Of a stretch of DNA of 64,000 nucleotides, positions 56,725 through 64,000 are shown one piece after another (within the stretch, counting starts at the first letter, position 1; each line of letters starts with the position of its first letter). Location: positions 248,001 through 312,000 of the forward strand of contig CAWIAX010000004.1 in the NCBI GenBank assembly GCA_963834305.1, read 5' to 3'. The DNA comes from JACCXG01 sp963834305. Lineage in GTDB: Bacteria; Acidobacteriota; Vicinamibacteria; Vicinamibacterales; 2-12-FULL-66-21. The notes under the pieces are model-generated. The model had not been told where the DNA came from. It made no database searches and worked only from the letters and a program-made list of their open reading frames with translations. The position numbers and the translations under genes are program-made.

Positions 56725-57901
56725 AGTCGGCCTCGAGGTCCATCGCGGCGAAATCCGGCGCGGAGCGCCCGGCAAGGAACGCCGCCTTCTGCTTCGGCAG
56801 GTAGGCGCGGTTCTTGGGGCAGTCGGGCGCCGAGCCGATGTAGACGACGCTCGCGTAGTCCTGTCCGGCGTGCCGGTCGCCGACCGCGTGGCAGATGTCG
56901 GTGTGCCAGAACACGGCGTCCCCGGGCTGCACTTCGGGAATCGGCACCAGGCCGGCCACGAGCTCGGGATGCCACTCGGGGCTCACGCCCAGCGCCCGCC
57001 CCGGAGCTGCGCCGCACAGGTCGGTCTCCGCCACGTCTTCCTGCAGCGCGCGGAGCAGGACGTAGCAGATGCCCTCGGCGATCGGGATCAGCCGCAGCGT
57101 GCCATCTTCCGGTCCCTGGCGGGTCAGCGCCGTCCAGCCCTGATAGGTGCGGAACATGCTGCACACCGCCGGCGAGGGGATCTCGCGCGTCTCGAGGCGA
57201 TGCGCCCCGTCGAAGGGGTCGTAGGCGCGCCAGTCGCCGGCAAAGACGTGGCGATAGACGCGCTGATATCCGGGATCGATCCAGCGCTCGACCGTGCCCG
57301 CATCCATGTGCGGCGAGATGCCCAGCGTTTCGTCGCCGGGATGCCGGCGGCGCAGGCGGTCGGCGTAGGTGCAGTCGCGATCCGGATCGAAGAACCCGTC
57401 GAAGCGCCAGAGACGGTTGAGGAACGCGCGCGTTTCGGCCAGCTTCGGGTCCTGCCGCGCGTGGACCTGCGGCTTCGACCAGTAGATATTGAAGATCTGC
57501 GGCTTGCCCGCCTTGAGCGCGGAGAAATACTTGTCCAGACTCCGCTTTTCGACCTCGCGCCGTTCATAGTCGTTGGCGTCGAGGTAGTCGCCGACCTCGG
57601 CGAACCACCCGCTCGCCACCGGCACCGGGAAGACGCCGCGGACCACGACGCAGCCGGTCTTCCGGATGGCCGCGCGGGTGGTGTCGGGGACGCGGCCGTC
57701 CCTGATGGCGGCGTAGCCGATCTCGGGCACGACCGGCCGGCCTGCCGCCAGGTCGCGCTGCACGGCGTCGGCGGCGCGGCTGACATGGTCCCTGGCCTCG
57801 AGACAGGCGCGCCTCAGCGTGTCGCGGCGCGGCGCGAGCGAGCGCTTGAAGGCCGCGATGCGATCGCGCACGTCGAACGTGTCCGGTGCCGCTGCGTCCA
57901 T
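56663..57901 (-). CDS. DUF1479 family (YbiU-like) Fe(II)/2-oxoglutarate-type oxygenase
   Basis: 412 residues from the ATG at 57901 (MDAAAPDTFDVRDRIAAFKR); an ATG at 57916 adds five. The family-specific order is visible: GRPVVPEIGYAAIRDGRVPD, KTGCVVVRGVFPVPVASGWF, KPQIFNIYWSKPQVHARQDP, a likely iron-binding H-x-D in GISPHMDAGTVERWIDPGYQ, and a distal His in GDAVFWHTDICHAVGDRHAG. Its exact reaction is unknown. It ends inside the last 62 bases of the convergent glycosyltransferase gene, and both C-termini look intact. Confidence 0.9.
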   Translation of the reverse strand: MDAAAPDTFDVRDRIAAFKRSLAPRRDTLRRACLEARDHVSRAADAVQRDLAAGRPVVPEIGYAAIRDGRVPDTTRAAIRKTGCVVVRGVFPVPVASGWFAEVGDYLDANDYERREVEKRSLDKYFSALKAGKPQIFNIYWSKPQVHARQDPKLAETRAFLNRLWRFDGFFDPDRDCTYADRLRRRHPGDETLGISPHMDAGTVERWIDPGYQRVYRHVFAGDWRAYDPFDGAHRLETREIPSPAVCSMFRTYQGWTALTRQGPEDGTLRLIPIAEGICYVLLRALQEDVAETDLCGAAPGRALGVSPEWHPELVAGLVPIPEVQPGDAVFWHTDICHAVGDRHAGQDYASVVYIGSAPDCPKNRAYLPKQKAAFLAGRSAPDFAAMDLEADFTGRATEQDLTALGRLQMGF

Positions 57902-58032
57902 GATTCCCTCCTGCATGATGGGGCGAGGGTCCGCCTACAGAAGAATCATGACAGGAGCACTACAATGACGCACCATACGATCGCCGGCGGTGCCTCGCCA
58001 TCCCGATCCCCGCCTGTCGCGACCCGGTTGAG

Positions 58033-58945
58033 ATGAGCCCGCGCATATTCGCCGCCTGGTGGGTCGCCTGCCTGCTCTGGAGCAGCACCTTTCTCTTCAT
58101 CCGGATCGGCGTGGCCGCCGTGCCGCCGTTGACGTTCGCCTACAGCCGCCTGGTTGTCGCGCTGTGCATCCTGGCGCCGCTCGCGGCGTTCTCCAGCCGT
58201 GCGAGCCATCTGTCCGTGGCGGACGTGACCCGCGTGATGGGTGCCGGCGTCCTGCTCCTCGGCGTCAACTACGGCCTGGTGTACTGGGGTGCGCAGTTCG
58301 TGCCCTCGGGGCTGGTCGCGATTCTGCAAGCGGGCACACCCATCGTTGCGCTCGGCCTGGGCTGGGCGTCCGGGTCGGAACGCGTGACGCAGCGCAAGGT
58401 CGCGGCGGCCGCCGCCGGGATGCTGGGGGTGGTGCTGATCTTCGGCGCCGAGGCGCGCGCCTCTGGGGCCAGGGCGGTGCTCGGCGCCGTGGCCGTCACC
58501 GGTGGATCGGTGTGCGTCGCCCTCGCGTACGTGTGGTTCAAGGGATACGGCAAGCGCCTCCCCCCGCTGACGGTCACGGCGCTGCAGTGCGCGGCCGGCA
58601 TCTGCGTGCTGGTGCCGGTGGCGTTCATCCACGAGGGCAATCCGGCGGGCATCGCCTGGACGGCACCGGCGGTCGGCGCCCTGCTGTATCTGGCCCTTGG
58701 GTGGTTCCGTGGTGGCGTTCTGGCTGAACTACTGGCTGCTCGCGCGCATGGATGCCTCCGCGATGCTGATGATGGGCGTCGCGGAGGTCCCGATCGCCGT
58801 CCTGCTCGGCGCGGCGATTCTGGGCGAGCGCCTGCCGCCCGGCACGCTGGCCGGCGGCATCTTCGTGCTCGTAGCAGTTGCTGGCACCTTCGCCAGGCCG
58901 CGGGCTGGCGGGCGCATCGACGCGTCGCCCAGCTCTGACGCCTGA
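58033..58945 (+). CDS. EamA/DMT-family transporter (one frameshift)
   Basis: About 304 residues after correction, ten predicted helices. Start MSPRIFAAWWVACLLWSSTF; first EamA repeat (FLFIRIGVAAVPPLTFAYSR, NYGLVYWGAQFVPSGLVAIL), second repeat after about 150 (ALLYLALGGSVVAFWLNYWL, ASAMLMMGVAEVPIAVLLGA, ERLPPGTLAGGIFVLVAVAG). The second half is in the next frame; deleting one G at 58699-58701 joins LALG with GSVVAFW. A drug/metabolite exporter of unknown specificity. Confidence 0.88.
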
Positions 58946-58949
58946 CCCG

Positions 58950-60029
58950 GCACGCCGACAACCGCGAGCGGCGCGGCACCGTGACCGTCACCTGTCCGGT
59001 GGACGAGCCGCCGGCTTCGTCGGCGGCCGTGATCAGCACGGTGTAGACCCGGCCGTCGCCGCGGAACGAGCGTTCCGCCCGCAGCCGCACGGTATGTGCG
59101 TCGACGACCTCCCAGTCCGGAGACGTCAGCCCCGAGATGCCCTGCTCGACGAACGGCGCGGTGACGTCGGCCTGGGCGAGGTTGTTGGCGCCGTCGGGGT
59201 CCGACCGTGTCCGCGCTGACAGTCGCCGCGTCTGGTGATCGCCGTGCCGTTGGCCGCTGCGCAGCTCAGGCTCGCGGTCACCACGATCGACTCCGAGAGG
59301 CCGGGCGGCAGCCCCGGGAAGGTGGCGGCGCACGCGGCGCCACCGGTCGCGCTGCACGACACCAGCGTGAGCGCGGCGGGCAGGTGATCCGCCAGGGTGA
59401 CGTTGCGGGCCGGCGCCCGGCCGTTGTTCGTGGCGGTGATCGTGTAGGTGACCTGGCCGCCCGCGTCCACCGCGGCGGGCGTGGCCGTCATCGCCACGCT
59501 GAGGTCCGCTGCCGGCGGCGGCACCCGAAAGAGGCCACCGGCATGTCGTGATCCGACGAGCGCTCGGGACGCGTCACGTCATCCGCGTAGAGGCTCGACG
59601 GCGACGCCGGGAAGTCGGCATTGCCGCGCGCAATCGTGTAGCGCTGCGTGTAGCCCGCCGCCACGCCGTTCACGAGCACGTGACCGAGCGCCTGCGGCGT
59701 CCCCTCGAAGATGAAGCTGTAGCGCTCGTGCGGCGGCAGGGTGTCCGTGAGGTTGACGAAATCCGGGTCCACGACATCGGGGCTCCCGTCCACCACCACC
59801 TGCTCGTCGGGCGTCGGCGCCCCCTTGAGCGTCGCGATCGGGTCGGTATAGCCGTCGGTGAACTGGAACGCGTTGTAGTCGCCGACCGCGATCACCGCGG
59901 TGTCCGGATGCTGCGTCTGCAGCTCCTGCAGCAGCCCGGTCACCGACTCCGCCTGGACCTGCCGCTTGGCCCGCGCCCGCACCCCCTCGGCGCCCAGGCT
60001 CTCGATGTCGATGAACGATCGCAGGTGCG
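58950..60029 (-). pseudogene. 5'-truncated endonuclease/exonuclease/phosphatase protein with DUF11 domain
   Basis: Similarity begins abruptly at 60027 with HLRSFIDIESLGAEGVRARA, then QAESVTGLLQELQTQHPDTA, VIAVGDYNAFQFTDGYTDPI and RYSFIFEGTPQALGHVLVNG, the C-terminal third of secreted EEP nucleases. A DUF11 domain follows (ADLSVAMTATPAAVDAGGQV, TYTITATNNGRAPARNVTLA) and a beta domain (WEVVDAHTVRLRAERSF). The N-terminal catalytic part and start codon are absent; the acetamidase gene ends 3 bases before the similarity starts. Frame breaks near 59.2 kb (two) and 59.53 kb. No stop is found near 58950 in the last frame, so the 3' end is arbitrary. Either a deletion remnant or a misjoin. Confidence 0.65.
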
Positions 60030-61051
60030 TCAGTCACGCGGTCCGGCCGGGAGCTGCGGGCCGGACCTGGGCGGCAGCAGGCTCTTCGGGAATTTCGCCA
60101 CGACGGTGTAGTTCGGATCCACGACGTTGGCCACGCGGACGACGCCGGCCTGGGAGGCGAGCTGGTAGGCCTCCATGCGTTCGAAGCCGTAGTCGGCCAC
60201 CATCCAGTCAATCAGCTCGACGTAGGCGATCCGCAGCGCGTCGATGAGCGGCCGCGCGCTCCCGGCGACCATGATGTGCTCGCTGTTTTCGATCCGGGGC
60301 CACCGGATCCGCTGTTTCTTGACGAGATCGAACCCGAACGTCACGTCGGCGGTGGACTCCAGGCCCGACCCGGCAATCTCGCCGTCTCCCTGGAGCGCGT
60401 GGAAGTCGCCGAAGTAGAACAGCGCCCCCGGGTGGAAAACCGGGAGGAGCACGGTGGCGCCTGCCGTCACGTCGGAGGCATCGAGGTTGCCGCCGAAGTC
60501 GCCGGGCCACAACCCGCCCCAGGCTTCCTCGCCGGCCGGCGCGACCGCGATGCGGCCGAGCATGGGGCGCAGCGGGACCTCGACGCGTTTCATCGCCGAG
60601 CCGGGCAGGTCGAGCAATCCCATCATCCGGGAACGATCGAGCCGCCACACGAAGCGCCGCGGCGGCAGCGGCTCGTTCAGCATCCGCGTCCGGCTGTCGG
60701 CGGCCACGCCGCTGATGCCGTTGGGCACGACGTTCGAGATGGCGACGTCGCGGTTCGGCGCCAGCTTCAGGATGCGCACGACGAGCGTGTCGCCGGGCTC
60801 GGCGCCTTCGATGTGGAACGGCCCGACTTCGCCCGGCCACGGGCCTGCCTTCTCCGGCTCGTAGTAGTCGCCCGGACGCGAGAACGTCCGGGTCTCGACG
60901 GTGTCGCCTGGCCTGATCGTCAGGATCGGGGGCGTACCGCAAAGGTCGGCACACCAGCGGTGGGCACGAACTGGTGCGTGCGGGGCTGCGCGGCCGCCGG
61001 CGCGGGCGCCAGCGGAAGGACCAGGGCGGCAATGAGGAGAAGGTATCGCAT
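60030..61051 (-). CDS. Secreted acetamidase/formamidase family protein (one frameshift)
   Basis: About 340 residues after correction. ATG at 61051 with a Sec signal (RYLLLIAALVLPLAPAPAAA, then QPRTHQFVPTAGVPTFAVRP). The body contains EPGDTLVVRILKLAPNRDVA, AGEEAWGGLWPGDFGGNLDA, LLPVFHPGALFYFGDFHALQ and GDGEIAGSGLESTADVTFGF, typical of acetamidase/formamidase. The frame breaks at the G run 60928-60932; adding one G gives RPPILTIRPGDTVETRTF. It hydrolyses short amides to ammonia and an acid. It starts 1 base after the stop of the DUF5916 gene, so the two form an operon. Confidence 0.88.
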
Positions 61052-61052
61052 G

Positions 61053-63248
61053 TCAGAACCGGTACAGGTAGCTGGCCTTCAGGAACAGGCCGCGGCGCGT
61101 GATCAGGTAGGTGCCCTCGCCTGGTATCCAGTCGGGCTCGCGATAGGCGCGCTGCTCGTAGAGCGACCCGTAGCCGGCGTAGATCACCGTACCGGGACGC
61201 AGGTCGTAGGAGCCGAGGAAATCGGTGAGGACGCGTTCGCGCTGGCTGTCGTACTGCGCGATCGCGCGGAGCGCGAACTCCTTGGAGAACTGGTAGGTAG
61301 ACCGCGTATTGACGACGTTGACGGTAAAGACGCGGGCGCCGGTGTCGGGGCGTTCGAACGTGTTGCGCGTGAACTCGACGTTCTGGCTGAAGCGGCCGCC
61401 GGGCTGGAACGTCACGCCGGCGCGGCCCGACACCGACCGGCCGACGAACGGATCGCGCTCGTCGTAGAAGATCGAGGAGCCCCAGCTGAAATTGACGAAG
61501 GGACGGAGCCAGCGCAGCGCCTGTGCCTGTGCCGAGACCCGCCAGCTGTCGTGCTCGAACTCGCCGCCGCGCCAGGCCTCCTGGCCGACGATCCGGTCGG
61601 CGCGGAAGAACCCCTGCCGGGTGAAGCTGGCGCGGACCCCGGTCACGCTGACGTATTCGTCGCCGCCCTGGATCCGGTCCCGGCCACCCTGGACGAAGAT
61701 GAACGGCGAGATCCGCCTGACCGCCGGCAGGCGTTTCGCCTTGGGATGAAAGTTGACGTCCAGGTACCCCCAGCCGGCGGTGAAGCCGACGCGATTGAGG
61801 AAGGCGGTGTCCATCTCGAAGGCGCGGCCGTAGTGCTCGAACTGGGTCTGCAGTCCGAGCCGCCGCGAGTTGAACCCGTAGGTCAGCTGGGTGGCCAGGC
61901 CGCGCCGGGTGGGCTCGTCGCGTTCGCCGGTGGTGCGGGAGCCGAGGACGAAGCCCGTGATCCGGTTGGCGCCGCGCAGAACAAGACTGATATCGGCGCC
62001 GCCGGTGCCATTGGTCCGCCCCGCGAGCTGTGTGACCGTGCTCAGCGCCCCCGCGTAGCTGCCGCGCCCCAGGCTGACTTGCGCCCGCGACGCCTGGAAG
62101 AGCTGCTCGCGCCCCGCCAGCGGGTCGGCTGGATCGCCGGTGCGTCCTGGCGCCTGATCGACGGCAGTCAGGCTGCCGAACGTCAGTCGGCCGGCCGAGC
62201 CGGTCAGTTTGGCGCCGAAGATCGGGTCGACGATCCGCCGGGTGTGCACGGCGTAGAGCATCGATGCGTCTCCCTGGGCGTTGCCGGCCAGGTTGAACAG
62301 GCCGGCCCCTTCCATGAAGAACGGGCGCTTCTCGGAGAAGAACACGGGGAACCGCTGGTTGATCTCGACCTGGAAGGCATCGCTCTCGACCTGGCTGAAG
62401 TCGGGATTGACCGTCGCGTCGAGCGTGATGGTCGGGGTGAGGCCCCATTTCGCGCTCAACCCGAGGTCCCCCCGGTCGTCGGCGCCACGCCACGACGAGA
62501 GCGTCCGGCGCTCCTGGTTGCGGGAGTAGGTGGCTGACGGAATCAGCTCGCGCGTGGGGCGCGGCTGCAGCCCGGCGAACGACAGCCGGGCGTGCTTTTC
62601 GAAGACCCACTTGCCGGGCTCGAGCGGGGGCCAGGCCACCGAGACCCCCGATCGGCTGATCCGCCGCCAGAACAGGACACCCATCTGCACGTCGGCGCCG
62701 CCGCTGAAGCGGATCGACTGGAGGGGCAGCCGGATTTCCGCGTCGTAGCCGCGCTCGGTCACGCGGGCCGCGCTCTGCCACACCCAGTCGGGCGACTCGT
62801 CTTCGGATCCCGCGATCGTGTTGATCATGTCGAGCTGGATGCCGCTGGCGTTGACCATGAGGTGGTAGGCCACCTGCCCGGTGCCGAGGGCATCGAGGCT
62901 GAGGCCGACCCAGTCGTCGCTCCAGATGTTGTCGCGCCGCGTGATCGACGTCTTGATGCGTCCGGGCTCCGGGTCGTTGCAGCGGAAGGCGAAATAGAGC
63001 GCCTCGGCGTCGTACGACGCCCAGACGGTGGTCTCCTGCGGGACGCCGTCGCCGTGGAGCGGATTGTAGGACAGCCATGTGCCGGTGGGCAGCGGCGCGC
63101 CAGCCCAGGCCTGATCGTCCAGGCGGCCGTCGATGACCGGTGCCTGCGCTGCCCGTTGTGCCCGCATCGGCGCCGGAGCGGGCGGCTGGTCCGCGGCGGC
63201 GGGCGCCGCCAGCAGCAGGACGAGGAAGGGCAGCAGGAGTGGCCTCAC
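61053..63248 (-). CDS. DUF5916 family outer-membrane beta-barrel with CBM9-like domain
   Basis: 731 residues from a GTG at 63248 (VRPLLLPFLVLLLAAPAAAD), which starts a clean signal peptide; the open frame runs to 63317. The first part is a CBM9-like domain (APVIDGRLDDQAWAGAPLPT, ASYDAEALYFAFRCNDPEPG, SDDWVGLSLDALGTGQVAYH). Then the DUF5916 body (VNPDFSQVESDAFQVEINQR, FFSEKRPFFMEGAGLFNLAG) and a C-terminal beta barrel with alternating aromatics ending FLKASYLYRF, the terminal Phe expected of outer-membrane proteins. Function unknown; it may bind or import carbohydrate. First gene of an operon with acetamidase. Confidence 0.9.
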   Translation of the reverse strand: MRPLLLPFLVLLLAAPAAADQPPAPAPMRAQRAAQAPVIDGRLDDQAWAGAPLPTGTWLSYNPLHGDGVPQETTVWASYDAEALYFAFRCNDPEPGRIKTSITRRDNIWSDDWVGLSLDALGTGQVAYHLMVNASGIQLDMINTIAGSEDESPDWVWQSAARVTERGYDAEIRLPLQSIRFSGGADVQMGVLFWRRISRSGVSVAWPPLEPGKWVFEKHARLSFAGLQPRPTRELIPSATYSRNQERRTLSSWRGADDRGDLGLSAKWGLTPTITLDATVNPDFSQVESDAFQVEINQRFPVFFSEKRPFFMEGAGLFNLAGNAQGDASMLYAVHTRRIVDPIFGAKLTGSAGRLTFGSLTAVDQAPGRTGDPADPLAGREQLFQASRAQVSLGRGSYAGALSTVTQLAGRTNGTGGADISLVLRGANRITGFVLGSRTTGERDEPTRRGLATQLTYGFNSRRLGLQTQFEHYGRAFEMDTAFLNRVGFTAGWGYLDVNFHPKAKRLPAVRRISPFIFVQGGRDRIQGGDEYVSVTGVRASFTRQGFFRADRIVGQEAWRGGEFEHDSWRVSAQAQALRWLRPFVNFSWGSSIFYDERDPFVGRSVSGRAGVTFQPGGRFSQNVEFTRNTFERPDTGARVFTVNVVNTRSTYQFSKEFALRAIAQYDSQRERVLTDFLGSYDLRPGTVIYAGYGSLYEQRAYREPDWIPGEGTYLITRRGLFLKASYLYRF

Positions 63249-63332
63249 GTCGTGAGGCTTAGACGGATCCGGCGGGGGATTGGTTGTGTGGCCGCGGCAC
63301 ATCCAGCCGGCGGTCACCGTGCTCGGAACCGA

Positions 63333-64000
63333 TCACGCCGGCTCGATCATCGGCAGCGTCACGATGAACTCGGAGCCGCGCCCCGTACCCTCGCTGTGGG
63401 CGGCAATGGTGCCGTCGTGGAGTTCCACGAGGCGCCTGGCCACGGCGAGCCCGATGCCGAGCCCGTTGCCTCCTCCCGCCGCACGCGCGAACAAATCGAA
63501 GACCCGCTCGAGATCGGCGGCGGCAATGCCCTGGCCCGTGTCGCGCACCCTGACGCGGCCCGCTCCATTTCCGGTCCGGTCAGCCAGGATCGCAATCGAG
63601 CCGCCTTCAGGCGTGTACTTCGTCGCATTGGTCAGGATGTTCGTCAGCACCTGACGGATCCGGCTCCCGTCCGCCAGGATCGGGAGCGGTTCGTCGTGGG
63701 TCTCGACGGTCAGCTGCTGCTGCCGATTCCGCACCGCGGCTTCCGCGAGGTCGGCAGCTTCCCGCACCATCTGCCGGAGATCTATCGGCTCGCGCTGCAG
63801 CGCGATGGCGCCGCGCATGACCTGGGACGCATGGAGCAGATCCTCCACGAGCCGGGCCATATGTCCGACCTGGCGTTCCAGGATCTGCTGTGCCCGCGCC
63901 GCCCCGGCGGGATTCTGCTTCATCACGCCCAGCGCGGCGACGACGCCGCTGAGCGGCTGGCGCAGCTCGTGGGCGATCACCGCCAGCGCGTCGTCCTTGG
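63333..64000 (-). CDS. Sensor histidine kinase, C-terminal part (runs off window)
   Basis: The last about 222 residues are present; the N-terminus lies beyond 64000. HisKA phosphoacceptor helix (DDALAVIAHELRQPLSGVVA, phospho-His in AHELRQP), dimerisation helix (ILERQVGHMARLVEDLLHAS), then HATPase_c with N box (QVLTNILTNATKYTPEGGSI), G1 box (VRDTGQGIAAADLERVFDLF) and G2 box (GGGNGLGIGLAVARRLVELH), ending with SEFIVTLPMIEPA. All ATP-binding motifs are intact. The missing N-terminus would show what it senses (PAS, GAF or receiver domains are common). 84 bases separate it from the DUF5916 start. Confidence 0.93.
   Translation of the reverse strand, partial: KDDALAVIAHELRQPLSGVVAALGVMKQNPAGAARAQQILERQVGHMARLVEDLLHASQVMRGAIALQREPIDLRQMVREAADLAEAAVRNRQQQLTVETHDEPLPILADGSRIRQVLTNILTNATKYTPEGGSIAILADRTGNGAGRVRVRDTGQGIAAADLERVFDLFARAAGGGNGLGIGLAVARRLVELHDGTIAAHSEGTGRGSEFIVTLPMIEPA

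Overview
The window is about 64 kb of very GC-rich bacterial chromosome. The gene content points to an acidobacterium, most likely of the Vicinamibacteria type. Indicators are three long MacB/FtsX-type permeases with no ATPase gene beside them (the acidobacterial duplicated orphan permease architecture), two small ECF sigma factors each followed by a large Hanks-type kinase, DUF1552 and DUF1592 partner proteins, ThuA and PVC-type dehydrogenase proteins, a DUF5916 outer-membrane protein and many Tat or Sec signals. This is inference from gene families; there is no rRNA. The only RNA gene found is tRNA-Lys(CTT). No phage, plasmid, IS element or CRISPR array was seen.

Layout. 1-8.2 kb: amino-sugar/sugar genes (PIG-L deacetylase, NagB-like protein) facing a minus-strand run of lactonase, TIM-barrel isomerase, DUF1552 and DUF1592/cytochrome genes. 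8.2-18.4 kb: a hairpin repeat, an ECF sigma/anti-sigma pair, an ADOP permease, a catalase, an NHL-propeller/M23 fusion and a PEGA/TonB-like pair. 18.4-22 kb: glycerophosphodiesterase and a second ADOP permease. 22-32.8 kb: a divergent redox cluster. On the minus strand are a Tm-1-like protein, a PEP-hydrolase-family TIM barrel, a cupin and a cupredoxin-propeller-HEAT protein. On the plus strand is a single ~5-kb gene encoding ThuA, propeller, HEAT, cytochrome c and a second ThuA. 32.9-33.8 kb: tRNA-Lys, a structured repeat and two gene scraps. 33.8-40 kb: kinase, ECF sigma and kinase. 40-48 kb: YVTN protein, SMP-30 protein, third ADOP permease, amidase, a broken heme peroxidase and a secreted unknown. 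48-53.5 kb: ECF sigma plus a 1588-residue kinase/cyclase-like/ATPase/TPR protein. 53.5-64 kb: DUF4242, acyl-CoA dehydrogenase, GT-C glycosyltransferase, DUF1479 oxygenase, EamA transporter, a truncated nuclease/DUF11 remnant, acetamidase, DUF5916 protein and a histidine kinase running off the end.

How the genes fit together. The secreted lactonases, propeller dehydrogenases, cytochrome c and cupredoxin domains, ThuA and isomerase proteins suggest periplasmic oxidation and breakdown of sugars or glycosides, with a TonB-like protein, orphan permeases and kinase-linked sigma factors around them. Substrates cannot be read from the sequence.

A strong caveat concerns sequence quality. Many genes are interrupted by single-base frameshifts, mostly one extra base, that leave the protein intact in the next frame. 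They are densest at 23.6-30.8 kb (about 30). They look like uncorrected sequencing or assembly errors rather than gene decay, so those genes are annotated as single frameshifted loci. The peroxidase at 46.5-47.4 kb, the nuclease/DUF11 remnant at 59-60 kb and the scraps behind the tRNA look like true remnants or misjoins instead.
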